The notes under the pieces are model-generated. The model was not told where the DNA came from. It saw nothing but the letters and a program-made list of their open reading frames with translations, and did not search any database. From a candidate division WOR-3 bacterium (GTDB lineage: Bacteria; Hydrothermota; UBA3072): a stretch of 51,639 nt of DNA. A program made the translations under genes and the position numbers. Location of the stretch: the NCBI GenBank assembly GCA_039804165.1, contig JBDRZZ010000012.1, positions 1-51,639 of the forward strand, read 5' to 3'. Shown one piece after another: positions 28,135 to 37,208 of the stretch; the stretch's first letter is position 1; the number at the start of each line of letters is the position of its first letter.

Positions 28135-29884
28135 AAAGTTAAAAAATATCATTATTTTTATTGTTATGATGTTATGGAGTATAAGTACTGAAGGAGAGGT
28201 CCTATCAATTGATTCGGCTGAGATTACAGGTGAATATAAAATTCCGCCTTGCCCAGAATGGGTTCATAATGCGGTTTTTTATCAAATATATCCTCAAAGT
28301 TTTTATGATTCTAATGGAGATGGGATTGGAGATCTTAATGGGATAATTCAAAAATTGGATTATGTGAAGAGCCTTGGCGTGGATGGAATTTGGATAAGTC
28401 CATTCTTTGAATCACCATTTAATGATGGAGGTTATGACATATCAAACTATTATAAGGTAGCTCCTCGTTATGGGACAAATGAGGATGCGAGGCGTTTATT
28501 TAAGGAAGCAAAAAAACGAGGATTAAAGATTTTATTTGATTATGTTGTGAGTTATACAAGTATTGAACATCCCTGGTTTCGAGAATCCGCAAAACAAGAG
28601 AAAAACAAATACTCCAATTGGTATATTTGGACTAATAATACTTGGGTAGATCCTCCCTTAGAATATAGGGCTTCTTTTATAAAAGGCTATAGTAGGCGAA
28701 ACGGACAATTTATGTATAATTTTTATTGGAGTGAGCCAGCTTTAAATTTTGGATTTCTTTCGCCCACTGAGGATTGGATGTTGCCGATTGATCATCCAGA
28801 TGTTCTTGCAATGCAAGAAGAACTAAAAAAGGTTTTGCGATTCTGGATGGATATGGGGGCTTCTGGTTTTAGAGCAGATATGGCTGGGGCTCTTGTTAAA
28901 AATGCTCATATAAAAGAAGGGGATGAGCTCTTTCTTAAGAGAGACGAAGGGACAAAGAAATTCTGGAATGAAATAAGAAAGATTATTGATAATGAGTATC
29001 CTGAAGCTTTTATGGTTTCAGAGTGGTCATATCCTGAGGCTGCTTTAAATGGTGGTGGATTTCATGCAGATTTCTATCACTGGTTTCCGGGATACAATGA
29101 CCTTTTTCAAAAAGAAAGCTGGAGAATCTTAAATGGACTTTCGGAAGGGCATAGTTTTTTTGATAAAGAAGGTAAGGGAAATATTACTAATTTTCTTAAG
29201 AGTTATTTAGACCAGTATAATAAAACTAAGGGTAAAGGTTACGTTAGTCTTCCAATTGGAAATCATGATCTTTCTCGATTAAATATCCAGAGATCAACCA
29301 TAGATCTTGAAATTATTTTTGCTTTCTTGCTGACAATGCCTGGGATTCCTTTTATCTATTATGGGAATGAGATTGGAATGCGTCAATTGGAAGATGTGCC
29401 TTTTGTAGAAGGAGCTTATAAACCAAGGGCAGGAGCCAGAACACCGATGCAATGGACCGGAGGGAAAAATAGAGGTTTTTCAACCGCTTCTTGTGACAAA
29501 CTCTATTTGCCTGTTGATACAGCTCTAGATGCGCCAAATGTGGAAAGTCAAGAAAAAGACCCAAATTCATTGTTGAATCGGGTTAAAAAACTTATCCAAC
29601 TTAGAAAAAATGAAATAGCCTTAACTGCTTATGCCGAATTTGTCCCAGTGTTCGCAAAGGAAAATACCTATCCGTTTATATATGCTCGGGCATACGAAGA
29701 TGAAATGATACTGGTGATATTGAATCCTGCCGCAAGAGAAGAAAAAGCTAATTTCAGTCTTAAACCTCTCATTAGTCATTATGAACTATTAGCGGGCAGG
29801 GAAATGAAAATTGAGATAAAGGGAAGTAAGTATCAAGTTACAACACCCGGACAGAGTTACGCAATATACAAACTCGTGAAATAA
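28127..29884 (+). CDS. Secreted GH13 alpha-glucosidase-like enzyme with altered region I
   Basis: The ATG at 28127 follows GGAGGGG and overlaps the GH31 stop by 8 bases; the protein has 585 residues and a signal peptide (about 1-23). The GH13 barrel has AVFYQIYPQSF and NGDGIGDLNG, as in the oligo-1,6-glucosidase/alpha-glucosidase branch. The catalytic residues are present: nucleophile Asp251 (GFRAD), acid/base Glu299 (VSEW), Asp381 (GNHD). In conserved region I the usual DxxxNH reads D138-YVV-S142-Y143, so the substrate-binding His is replaced by Tyr. Sequence after it (TSIEHPWF) keeps the family pattern, so alignment is firm. Likely an extracytoplasmic alpha-glucan oligosaccharide hydrolase or transglycosylase. 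Confidence 0.88.
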   Translation: MSKKLKNIIIFIVMMLWSISTEGEVLSIDSAEITGEYKIPPCPEWVHNAVFYQIYPQSFYDSNGDGIGDLNGIIQKLDYVKSLGVDGIWISPFFESPFNDGGYDISNYYKVAPRYGTNEDARRLFKEAKKRGLKILFDYVVSYTSIEHPWFRESAKQEKNKYSNWYIWTNNTWVDPPLEYRASFIKGYSRRNGQFMYNFYWSEPALNFGFLSPTEDWMLPIDHPDVLAMQEELKKVLRFWMDMGASGFRADMAGALVKNAHIKEGDELFLKRDEGTKKFWNEIRKIIDNEYPEAFMVSEWSYPEAALNGGGFHADFYHWFPGYNDLFQKESWRILNGLSEGHSFFDKEGKGNITNFLKSYLDQYNKTKGKGYVSLPIGNHDLSRLNIQRSTIDLEIIFAFLLTMPGIPFIYYGNEIGMRQLEDVPFVEGAYKPRAGARTPMQWTGGKNRGFSTASCDKLYLPVDTALDAPNVESQEKDPNSLLNRVKKLIQLRKNEIALTAYAEFVPVFAKENTYPFIYARAYEDEMILVILNPAAREEKANFSLKPLISHYELLAGREMKIEIKGSKYQVTTPGQSYAIYKLVK

Positions 29885-29923
29885 TTGGAAGGTACTATAT
29901 AATTGACTTTCCAGAGTCTGATA

Positions 29924-30860
29924 TTAACGAGGAAATTGAGAATATTCATAATAGTTTTTCCCCTGGATTAACACAACAACCAGGGTCTGTGGCCAACATA
30001 TTTTATGTTTCTTCATGAGCTCTTCCATGAGATCTGGCACATTCATCCTTATAAATACATCGTTTCCATTCGCCTTCCAATGAATTTCGATTTCTAAGCT
30101 TTGCCAGAATTTGAGAATTCTCCCATATTTGCATGATGTTTTCCTCTCATATTCCCCAACTTTATCTGGAGGAGCATACATGGTATTACATCTGGTATAC
30201 ATGGGACAGCCAGGTACTCTTATTAATATTGGGCCATCTGTTTGTGCTTCTGTCAACAACTTCATAATTTCTTTCCTTTCATTTGGTTGTAACACCTTGT
30301 TGGGAGTTCCCTTTTAACTCTTGGAACCTGGAGCAAATCGAAGAATTCAGCAGCTATTGTCCCATAGTCTATAGCCAGTTTTAACATATTCGGTATTTCA
30401 TCTACGGTACCTCTTCTAATGGCCATCCTAAATTGGAAAGGCCAACCAACTTCCTTGCATGCTTTAGCACCATCAATAGATATCTGTACAGCCATAATAC
30501 CAGAGGATTTCAATCGTCTAGCTATATCTGGGTCAATTAGTCTACCGTTACTACCAATGATTATCCTCAATCCTTTTGTAGAGGCATACTTAGCAATATC
30601 GAAAAAATCATCTCTGTAGAGTAGTTCCCCTCCGTTGAAAATCAAGAGCTTTATCTCTAAATTTCGAGATCATCCAAAAGTTTTTTATTCCTCTGTTGAA
30701 AATTCATTAGGGGTCCGGCTCTTCGGTAGCTTCGCTATAACAGTGTTTGCATTTAAGATTACATTTTCTTGTAATAGCATATGAGACAAGAAATGGGGGC
30801 AGAATAAGTGTTTTATGAATTTTCTTCTTATCCTTTTCTCTTTTATAACGGTTCTCTTTT
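29924..30860 (-). pseudogene. Decayed radical SAM/SPASM-domain gene
   Basis: Minus-strand reading gives a radical SAM start region with CNLKCKHCYSEA (about 30715-30760), then stops at EPDP. A second piece follows after several in-frame stops (NEFSTEE, stop). A third begins IFNGGELLYRDDFFDIAKYAS and runs to 30262. The last, in another frame (30295 to 29924), carries LQPNERKEIMKLL and SPASM-like cysteines (GCPMYTRC, TSCKYG). Ordered homologous pieces in different frames indicate a single gene broken by at least one frameshift and several stops. The parent resembles AhbC/AhbD-type or metallo-oxidoreductase-maturation radical SAM proteins. The 5' limit is approximate. Upstream to 30912 I see no start codon. 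Confidence 0.75.
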
Positions 30861-30912
30861 TTATTTTTTTCTGATTTGGAATTTTACGTTTTGATATTTA
30901 ATTTTTATATTT

Positions 30913-33339
30913 TTATTTTGCCAATATCTCGACCGAATCTGGCTTCAATCCTTCGGAAGTAGCTAGGAGGGATACTCTTCCTGGTCTATCTTTTGCCTGA
31001 ACAACAACAAGGCACAATCCATTGAATGCTTTTATATAATTTGCTTTAAAGGGTTCGTGGCTTATTTGAGAACCATTATCAACCCCTATAATTGATCCTT
31101 CCCCTTTAATTTCAAAATTAATTAGATTACTAGCATATGGCACTAAGACTCCTTTTTCATCAACCACTTTTACTATGATGAATGAAAGGTCTTTTCCGTC
31201 TGCTTTAATCTTTTTACGGTCGGGCTCAAGGATAATTTTTGAAGGCTTTCCAGCAGTTTTAACCTCTTTTACAATAGGCTTTTCTCCTTTTTTCTTGCCA
31301 ATAGCTTTAAGTGTGCCTGGAATATAGTTTACCCTCCACACTAATTTATAATCATTCTCATTTTTTTGTTTTTTCCCTAAGGATTCACCATTTAAAAATA
31401 ATTCTACTTCATCATAATTTGTATAAACCCAAACATCTATAATATCTTCTTCTTTCCAGTTCCAATGGGGCAAGAGGTGTAAAACAGGCTCATCGCTCCA
31501 TTCGCTCTTATAGAAATAGTAAGCATCCTTTGGGAAACCTGCAAGGTCTATTACCCCGAAATAAGAACTTCGTGCTGGCCAGCCATAAGGTGTAGGTTCA
31601 CCAAGATAATCAAAACCGCTCCAAATGAACATCCCGGAGATAAAATCGTATTTTTTTACTATTTTCCAGGTTTCCTCATGGGTTGAGCCCCAGGGAGTTC
31701 TACAGTTGTCGTATGATGAACAGGTATAATCAGGGTTTCCGGTTGACAGCGGTAAATCCCAGCGAGGAGGCCAGATTCTTATACTATCCGAAGGCATATC
31801 ATAGTGTCCCCGAGTGGCTAAAGATGAATTTGTTTCAGTAGCGATTAGTATTTTTCCAGGATATGTTTTAGGAAAATCTACAAATTTATCGTGGCTATAA
31901 TTATAACCAATCAAATCTAAAGCCCCTGATTTAATTATAGGATTTGAAGGTTGAGTCTCATTACAAGCAGCTGTTACTGGACGTGTTGGATCAACATTTT
32001 TTACAATTTTTACAAGTTCTTTTGTGATAATAGAACCAACACTATCTTCTTTATCCCATTGTTCCATAACTTCATTACCAATACTCCAGATAAAAACTGA
32101 TGGATGGTTACGATCTCGTCTAATCATATCTTCAAGATCTTTTTTGTGCCATTCTTTAAAATATAAATGGTAGTCAAATTCCATTTTCTTTTTTTCCCAG
32201 ACATCAAACGCTTCATCCATTACAATAAAGCCCATTTTATCACATAAATCCAATAGTTCAGGTGTTGGAGGATTATGGGAGGTTCTAATCGCGTTACATC
32301 CCATTCCTTTTAAAATTTCAAGCTGACGCTCTAGAGCTCGGAGATTTACAGCCGATCCTAAACATCCAAGATCATGGTGATTGCAAACTCCTTTAATTTT
32401 AATGTGTTTCCCATTAAGAAAAAATCCTTTTTCTGGATCAAAGTTAAAATAACGGATGCCAAAACTCGTTTCATAATCGTCAAATATTTTCCTTTCATAC
32501 TCGATTTGAGAAATAGCTTTATAAAGATAAGGATTTTCGATTGACCATAAAATTGGATTTTTTATCTTGATTTTCTGAGTGGTAGAGGTAATAGAATCTT
32601 TTAAAATTATTAGAGAAGAAGTGTTGGCAATTCTTCTACCTTTTTCGTCATAAATGAGTGTTTTTAAGGTTATTTCTTGAGGTCCTTCTATTCTTTTTCT
32701 TATATCTGTCTTAATATTTATTTCCGCTATATTTTTTGTTATTTTTGGTGTTGTTATAAATGTCCCCCAATTGTCTACAAAAATTTTATTTGTATACACC
32801 AACCATACATTTCTATAAATTCCCGAACCGGAATACCATCTTGAGTTGGGTTGTTGAGAATTATTCACTCTTACTGCAATTACATTTTCTCCCCCAAGGT
32901 TAAGATAAGGGGTAAGTTCATATCTAAAAGAGATATAACCATAGGGCCTTTTACCAAGATAATGCCCATTTATCCAAACTTCACTATTTTGATAGATACC
33001 CAAAAAATCAATAAAGATCAATTTATCTTTTTCCTTTTCGGAAATAACGAATCTTTTTCTATACCATCCAATTCCACCTGGTAAAGCTCCTCCAGCTGGA
33101 GTAGTTGGATGGTCTTTGCTAAAGACTCCTTCAATGCTCCAATCATGAGGTAGGTCAAGAACTCGCCAATTAGAATCATCAAAATCAGTTTTTTCTGCAC
33201 CTTCTATTTCACCCAAATAGAATTTCCAGTCTTTACAAAAGTTTTCGATTCTTCGAATTTTAAAAGGTGTGCTATTGCAAAGAGATGATAATATTAGGGT
33301 GTAGATTATAACTCTAAGATAAGATCTAATTTTCTTCAT
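30913..33339 (-). CDS. Secreted GH2 beta-galactosidase-like enzyme
   Basis: An 808-residue protein with a signal peptide (about 1-23). The GH2 sugar-binding domain (WKFYLGE... PHDWSIEG) and immunoglobulin-like domain are followed by the TIM barrel with IRTSHNPP (351-358). The acid/base Glu423 lies in SIGNE, and the nucleophile Glu502 in LIATETNSS. The C-terminal part resembles the DUF4982 and Ig-like modules of Bacteroidota beta-galactosidases (VELFLNGESLGKK). Likely a beta-galactosidase acting outside the cytoplasm on side-chain galactose; beta-glucuronidase or mannosidase activity is less likely. Its start overlaps the upstream GH31 gene by 14 bases, so the two are cotranscribed. Confidence 0.88.
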   Translation of the reverse strand: MKKIRSYLRVIIYTLILSSLCNSTPFKIRRIENFCKDWKFYLGEIEGAEKTDFDDSNWRVLDLPHDWSIEGVFSKDHPTTPAGGALPGGIGWYRKRFVISEKEKDKLIFIDFLGIYQNSEVWINGHYLGKRPYGYISFRYELTPYLNLGGENVIAVRVNNSQQPNSRWYSGSGIYRNVWLVYTNKIFVDNWGTFITTPKITKNIAEINIKTDIRKRIEGPQEITLKTLIYDEKGRRIANTSSLIILKDSITSTTQKIKIKNPILWSIENPYLYKAISQIEYERKIFDDYETSFGIRYFNFDPEKGFFLNGKHIKIKGVCNHHDLGCLGSAVNLRALERQLEILKGMGCNAIRTSHNPPTPELLDLCDKMGFIVMDEAFDVWEKKKMEFDYHLYFKEWHKKDLEDMIRRDRNHPSVFIWSIGNEVMEQWDKEDSVGSIITKELVKIVKNVDPTRPVTAACNETQPSNPIIKSGALDLIGYNYSHDKFVDFPKTYPGKILIATETNSSLATRGHYDMPSDSIRIWPPRWDLPLSTGNPDYTCSSYDNCRTPWGSTHEETWKIVKKYDFISGMFIWSGFDYLGEPTPYGWPARSSYFGVIDLAGFPKDAYYFYKSEWSDEPVLHLLPHWNWKEEDIIDVWVYTNYDEVELFLNGESLGKKQKNENDYKLVWRVNYIPGTLKAIGKKKGEKPIVKEVKTAGKPSKIILEPDRKKIKADGKDLSFIIVKVVDEKGVLVPYASNLINFEIKGEGSIIGVDNGSQISHEPFKANYIKAFNGLCLVVVQAKDRPGRVSLLATSEGLKPDSVEILAK

Positions 33340-36148
33340 TCATTTTTATAGATACTGATTTACCATTATATTTTATCGTTTTATCTGGTCTTCGCTTGAA
33401 ATCCAACCCTACTTCTTTTTTCTTGGAAACCCATATGATATTGATTGTCCTTTCTTTTAGCATCCCTGGAAATTCTCCTTTTCTTTCTCCTATTGTTAAT
33501 GTTTTTGCCTTCTCTTCGTAAATGAAAGGTATTATAGAAAAAATATCTTTTTCATAATTATAATTTACATTTTCATCTTCATATAGATCAAATTTTGCAT
33601 CTTTTCCTGTGTAAACATATAAAATTAGAGGTTCTGCAGGTTTTTCAGTTGAGTACTGGATTTCTGGACCGAATGGAATGATTGAACCTTCCTTTACGAA
33701 AATTGGTATCTCTGAGTAAGGTGCAGAAGCCAGAATTGTTTCTCCGCCTTTAAAATATTTACCGTTTTTTAGCTCATACCAACCAGTTTCTTTTGGTAGA
33801 TAAACCTTACGGGTTCTTGCTTTATACTCAGTTACAGGATTTATTAAAAGAGCAGGTCCAAACATAAATTGGTCTCCGATATTTAATACCTTCTCATCAT
33901 AGGAAAAATCCATAACCAGAGCCCGCATTATTGTGTAATCTTTTTGGGTAACCATTCCAACCAAGGAATAGATATAGGGCATTAATCTATAACGTAATTT
34001 ATCGTAATATAACATTGATTTATATGCTGGATGAGTATCAGGAGCTACGTTAAAAATTTCTCTATAAGGGAATTGTCCATGTACTCGGAATAAAGGGCAA
34101 AATGTACCAAATTGGAACCATCTTGTCATTAACTCTCGCCATTCCTCAAGAGTCTCTCCTTTTGCATTCTCGTAACGAGGTTCAACGGCAAATCCTCCTA
34201 TATCAGTTGTCCAGTATGGGATACCTGAGAGACAAAAATTTAACCCTGCAGGAATTTGGGCTCGAAGATCTTCCCATCTTGCAGCAACATCTCCACTCCA
34301 TGTGGCTGCTGAGTAGCGTTGTTGTCCAGCGAAAGCTGAACGAGTCAAGATAAAAACTCTCTGATTTGGTTTGGTTTTTCTTTGCCCTTCATAAACTCCT
34401 TTACAAGCCATTAAAGAATATGTATTTCTATATCTTGCACAACTCCCTAATGCTGTGGGGTGCATCCTAAGACAAGTTTCTTCCATTGATAGGTTTGATT
34501 GAATGTCAGGTTCGGTAGCGTCTAGCCACCAAGCATCAAAACCTTTAGAGAATAAGTGCTCATTGATTTGTTTCCAGAATAGGTCCCGAGCTTCTTCGCT
34601 ATAAGGATCATAAAATGTTGATAGATATCCTGCCCCAACCCAATCTTTTTGCTCTTTTTCAATATTTCGAAGATAAAGCCATCCTTTTCTCTTGAATTCT
34701 TCATAATGTTCTGTTCCTACATAAAATTTTGGCCATACTGATATCATAATTTGAGCGTGGAGAAGATTGTGAAGTTCCCAAACCATACCTTGAGGGTCTG
34801 GATATCTTGTAGAATCAAAATCGTGGGAACCCCATTTGTCTTCCTCCCAATAGAACCAATCTTGGACAATGTTATCAAGAGGTATTCTTCGCCTTCGAAA
34901 TTCTCTAACAACTGAGAGTAACTCCTCTTGAGTTTTGTAACGTTCTCGGGATTGCCATAAACCCATAGCCCATTTGGGCATCATTGGGGCTTTTCCTGTA
35001 ATTTTCCGATAACCCTGAATAACTTCGTCTAAGTTTTCTCCATAGATGAAGTAATAGTCAATCTGGTCCCCAACCTCTGAGTAAATAGACCAGGTGTTTT
35101 TATCATCTTCCTCTTCTGGGCTAAGATATTTCAAACCAATAAAACCTCCATTTGGTATCCACTCTATTTTTATTTTATAACGTTTTCCTTTTTCCATTGA
35201 GAACCTAATTATATGTATCCAGGGGAGCCAATTTTGTCGCCATGAATCAACTAATAGAGTATCATTCAACCACATTTTTGTATACCCCGAACAGTAGAGT
35301 CTGAATTTATGGATTCCTGAGTATTGAGGTTCGATCTCTCCACTAAAGCGAACACTCCCTTCGTTTAAATTGAAATTCTTTGGAAATGTATCGCGAAGAT
35401 CAATGAATTCATATTCTATTCTTTTCTCAATCCTTGATGCGACCAATTGTTGGAAGTCTTTTGTATTAAAGAACTCCACACTGAGCCCACCTTCTTTACC
35501 TTCTTTATCAAATAATTTTAGTGAAGAGAGTGATTCGAAGTCCCTTATGTCTCCAAATTTGGTTCTCGAATTGTTATCCCATAAGATCCCGTAATTTTTA
35601 TTAGAAACTATGAACGGAATAGCCACAATGATATTATGTTGCCAGAGGTCCACATCATAACCTTTATAATTCATAATTCCATTTTGATGTTGCCCTAATC
35701 CGTAAAATCCTTCAAGAGGAGAAGAGTTAAAAATTTGTTGGATGTGATAAGTTTTTTCTCCCATAACATAAGTTGGTGTAATTATTTTACCTTCTTTTCT
35801 TTCTTCGAGAATTAAATGGCCATTTGGATCATAAAAAGCAATATTCCCTTTTTCTTTTTGAGCTTTAATTATAACCTTAGAAGTAGAAAGAATAAATTCA
35901 TTCTCTTTTTCTTTTAAGGACCATCCTATGGGTTCCCAATTTGTTTTCTCAACCATTAAACTTGGTCTGATTGAGAAACTCTTTTCTTGTGTTGCTGTAA
36001 TATGGATAATATTTTCTGAACACACCTCTATTTTCAACATTCTTGGTTCCGTAGGTTTTTCTTTTTTAAGTTTGAGAATGAGCCCATCAGGTATTTTTTT
36101 ATATTCCCAATTTAATCCACAAATTATAAGTAGAAAAATACTAAACAC
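33326..36148 (-). CDS. Secreted GH31 alpha-xylosidase-like enzyme with N-terminal PA14 domain
   Basis: A 940-residue protein starting with GTG, signal peptide about 1-13. The GH31 catalytic residues are nucleophile Asp543 (WWLDATEPD) and acid/base Asp620 (TWSGD). The DATEPD motif, and a PA14-like domain (about 220-345) inserted in the N-terminal beta-sandwich, match the arrangement known for Bacteroides BoGH31A alpha-xylosidase. Next to a GH2 beta-galactosidase this fits removal of xyloglucan-type side chains (inference). It is clearly paralogous to the plus-strand GH31 at 25309-28134 (shared LGQHQ.G.MNY, DYYFIYG, YIYSL segments). Confidence 0.9.
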   Translation of the reverse strand: MFSIFLLIICGLNWEYKKIPDGLILKLKKEKPTEPRMLKIEVCSENIIHITATQEKSFSIRPSLMVEKTNWEPIGWSLKEKENEFILSTSKVIIKAQKEKGNIAFYDPNGHLILEERKEGKIITPTYVMGEKTYHIQQIFNSSPLEGFYGLGQHQNGIMNYKGYDVDLWQHNIIVAIPFIVSNKNYGILWDNNSRTKFGDIRDFESLSSLKLFDKEGKEGGLSVEFFNTKDFQQLVASRIEKRIEYEFIDLRDTFPKNFNLNEGSVRFSGEIEPQYSGIHKFRLYCSGYTKMWLNDTLLVDSWRQNWLPWIHIIRFSMEKGKRYKIKIEWIPNGGFIGLKYLSPEEEDDKNTWSIYSEVGDQIDYYFIYGENLDEVIQGYRKITGKAPMMPKWAMGLWQSRERYKTQEELLSVVREFRRRRIPLDNIVQDWFYWEEDKWGSHDFDSTRYPDPQGMVWELHNLLHAQIMISVWPKFYVGTEHYEEFKRKGWLYLRNIEKEQKDWVGAGYLSTFYDPYSEEARDLFWKQINEHLFSKGFDAWWLDATEPDIQSNLSMEETCLRMHPTALGSCARYRNTYSLMACKGVYEGQRKTKPNQRVFILTRSAFAGQQRYSAATWSGDVAARWEDLRAQIPAGLNFCLSGIPYWTTDIGGFAVEPRYENAKGETLEEWRELMTRWFQFGTFCPLFRVHGQFPYREIFNVAPDTHPAYKSMLYYDKLRYRLMPYIYSLVGMVTQKDYTIMRALVMDFSYDEKVLNIGDQFMFGPALLINPVTEYKARTRKVYLPKETGWYELKNGKYFKGGETILASAPYSEIPIFVKEGSIIPFGPEIQYSTEKPAEPLILYVYTGKDAKFDLYEDENVNYNYEKDIFSIIPFIYEEKAKTLTIGERKGEFPGMLKERTINIIWVSKKKEVGLDFKRRPDKTIKYNGKSVSIKMNEEN

Positions 36149-36211
36149 TTTTTATTTCCAAGAATTTCCTATTCTAAATCTCGCTTATATAAAACATTTC
36201 TTATTTCAAAT

Positions 36212-37198
36212 TTAAAATGAAAGCCCAAGCGTTACCCTTTCCGCAGAGTTTAAGTATCTAAATTCACTATATGAAAAGTCAAGTTTAATATTACCCGTAT
36301 TTATCCCGAAACCAAGACAAACTTTTTCTTCGTCATAATTAAATTTATAACCTGCTCTTAGCTTTAGAATTCCTATAGAATATTCTCCTCCAATCTGTAT
36401 TCTTTCAGAATAATCTCTTGAATGAACAGCATCAATAGCTAAAAGAAATGATCTACCAGGGTGCTCTCCAAATAGGTCGAGTAAGTCCATACCAATAGCT
36501 ATCTTAAATGTGAGCGGGAGTTGGAAATCATAAACTTCATATTTAACTGATGGAGAAAAATTTCGGACAGACATTCCAAATCTAAAACTTTTAAATCCAG
36601 GATAAAAGATTGTGCCGAGGTCATAAGCCATTGTATACGTTTCATTTTCTTGGATGAATATTGAGTCTGTTTCTTTGTTTAGCATTCGGGTGGAGCCAAG
36701 GTGTTGATACGCATATTTAATATGCCCACCTATCATAAATTTATCTGTAAATTTCCGGGCATACGCCAAACCGAAAGAAAAGGTGCTTACTTCCAGGGGG
36801 CCGGTTACTTCATATCCTTTTTCGTTTGTTTCCGAAACAATAGTTCCAATAATTTCTCCGTAGTCTGGAGAAGGGATAAGACTAAAACCGAAATTTCCCC
36901 AATTTCTGCCATTTATAGCTATACCAATTGCATTATAGGCTATATTAGCAAACCATGCGGTTCTTGAAATTATAAAGTCAAAATTTCGGTTTTCCATTTG
37001 TGCCATTCCCGCAGGGTTATGGAAAATTGCATTAGCGTCATCGGAAATAACAGTATAAGCTTCCCCCATTGCACCAGGTCTTGCTCCAACACAAACGTCA
37101 AGAAACTTAAAGCCTGTCTGAGCTAACTTTTTAATTGCAAGAACCTTATTGGGTATTATTAGAATTAATATTATTAAAAATTTCATAAACTTTCTCAT
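36212..37198 (-). CDS. PorV / UPF0164 family outer-membrane protein
   Basis: A 328-residue protein with a signal sequence (about 1-21) and the family opening AQTGFKFLDVCVGARPGAMGEAY... DDANAIFHNPAGMA (about 27-65), followed by amphipathic barrel strands. PorV/PorQ-family barrels act in type IX-type secretion and in delivery of sorted cargo in FCB bacteria. Here the gene sits between a secreted protein with a sorting tail and the GH31-GH2 pair, downstream of a TonB receptor. SD GGGAGGG precedes the ATG. Confidence 0.8.
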   Translation of the reverse strand: MRKFMKFLIILILIIPNKVLAIKKLAQTGFKFLDVCVGARPGAMGEAYTVISDDANAIFHNPAGMAQMENRNFDFIISRTAWFANIAYNAIGIAINGRNWGNFGFSLIPSPDYGEIIGTIVSETNEKGYEVTGPLEVSTFSFGLAYARKFTDKFMIGGHIKYAYQHLGSTRMLNKETDSIFIQENETYTMAYDLGTIFYPGFKSFRFGMSVRNFSPSVKYEVYDFQLPLTFKIAIGMDLLDLFGEHPGRSFLLAIDAVHSRDYSERIQIGGEYSIGILKLRAGYKFNYDEEKVCLGFGINTGNIKLDFSYSEFRYLNSAERVTLGLSF

Positions 37199-37208
37199 CT
37201 TTCCCTCC

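Noticed and set aside
29886-29913. TGGAAGGT...ACTTTCCA inverted repeat as a GH13 terminator
   Set aside because: The stem is short and imperfect with a 12-base loop and no T-run.
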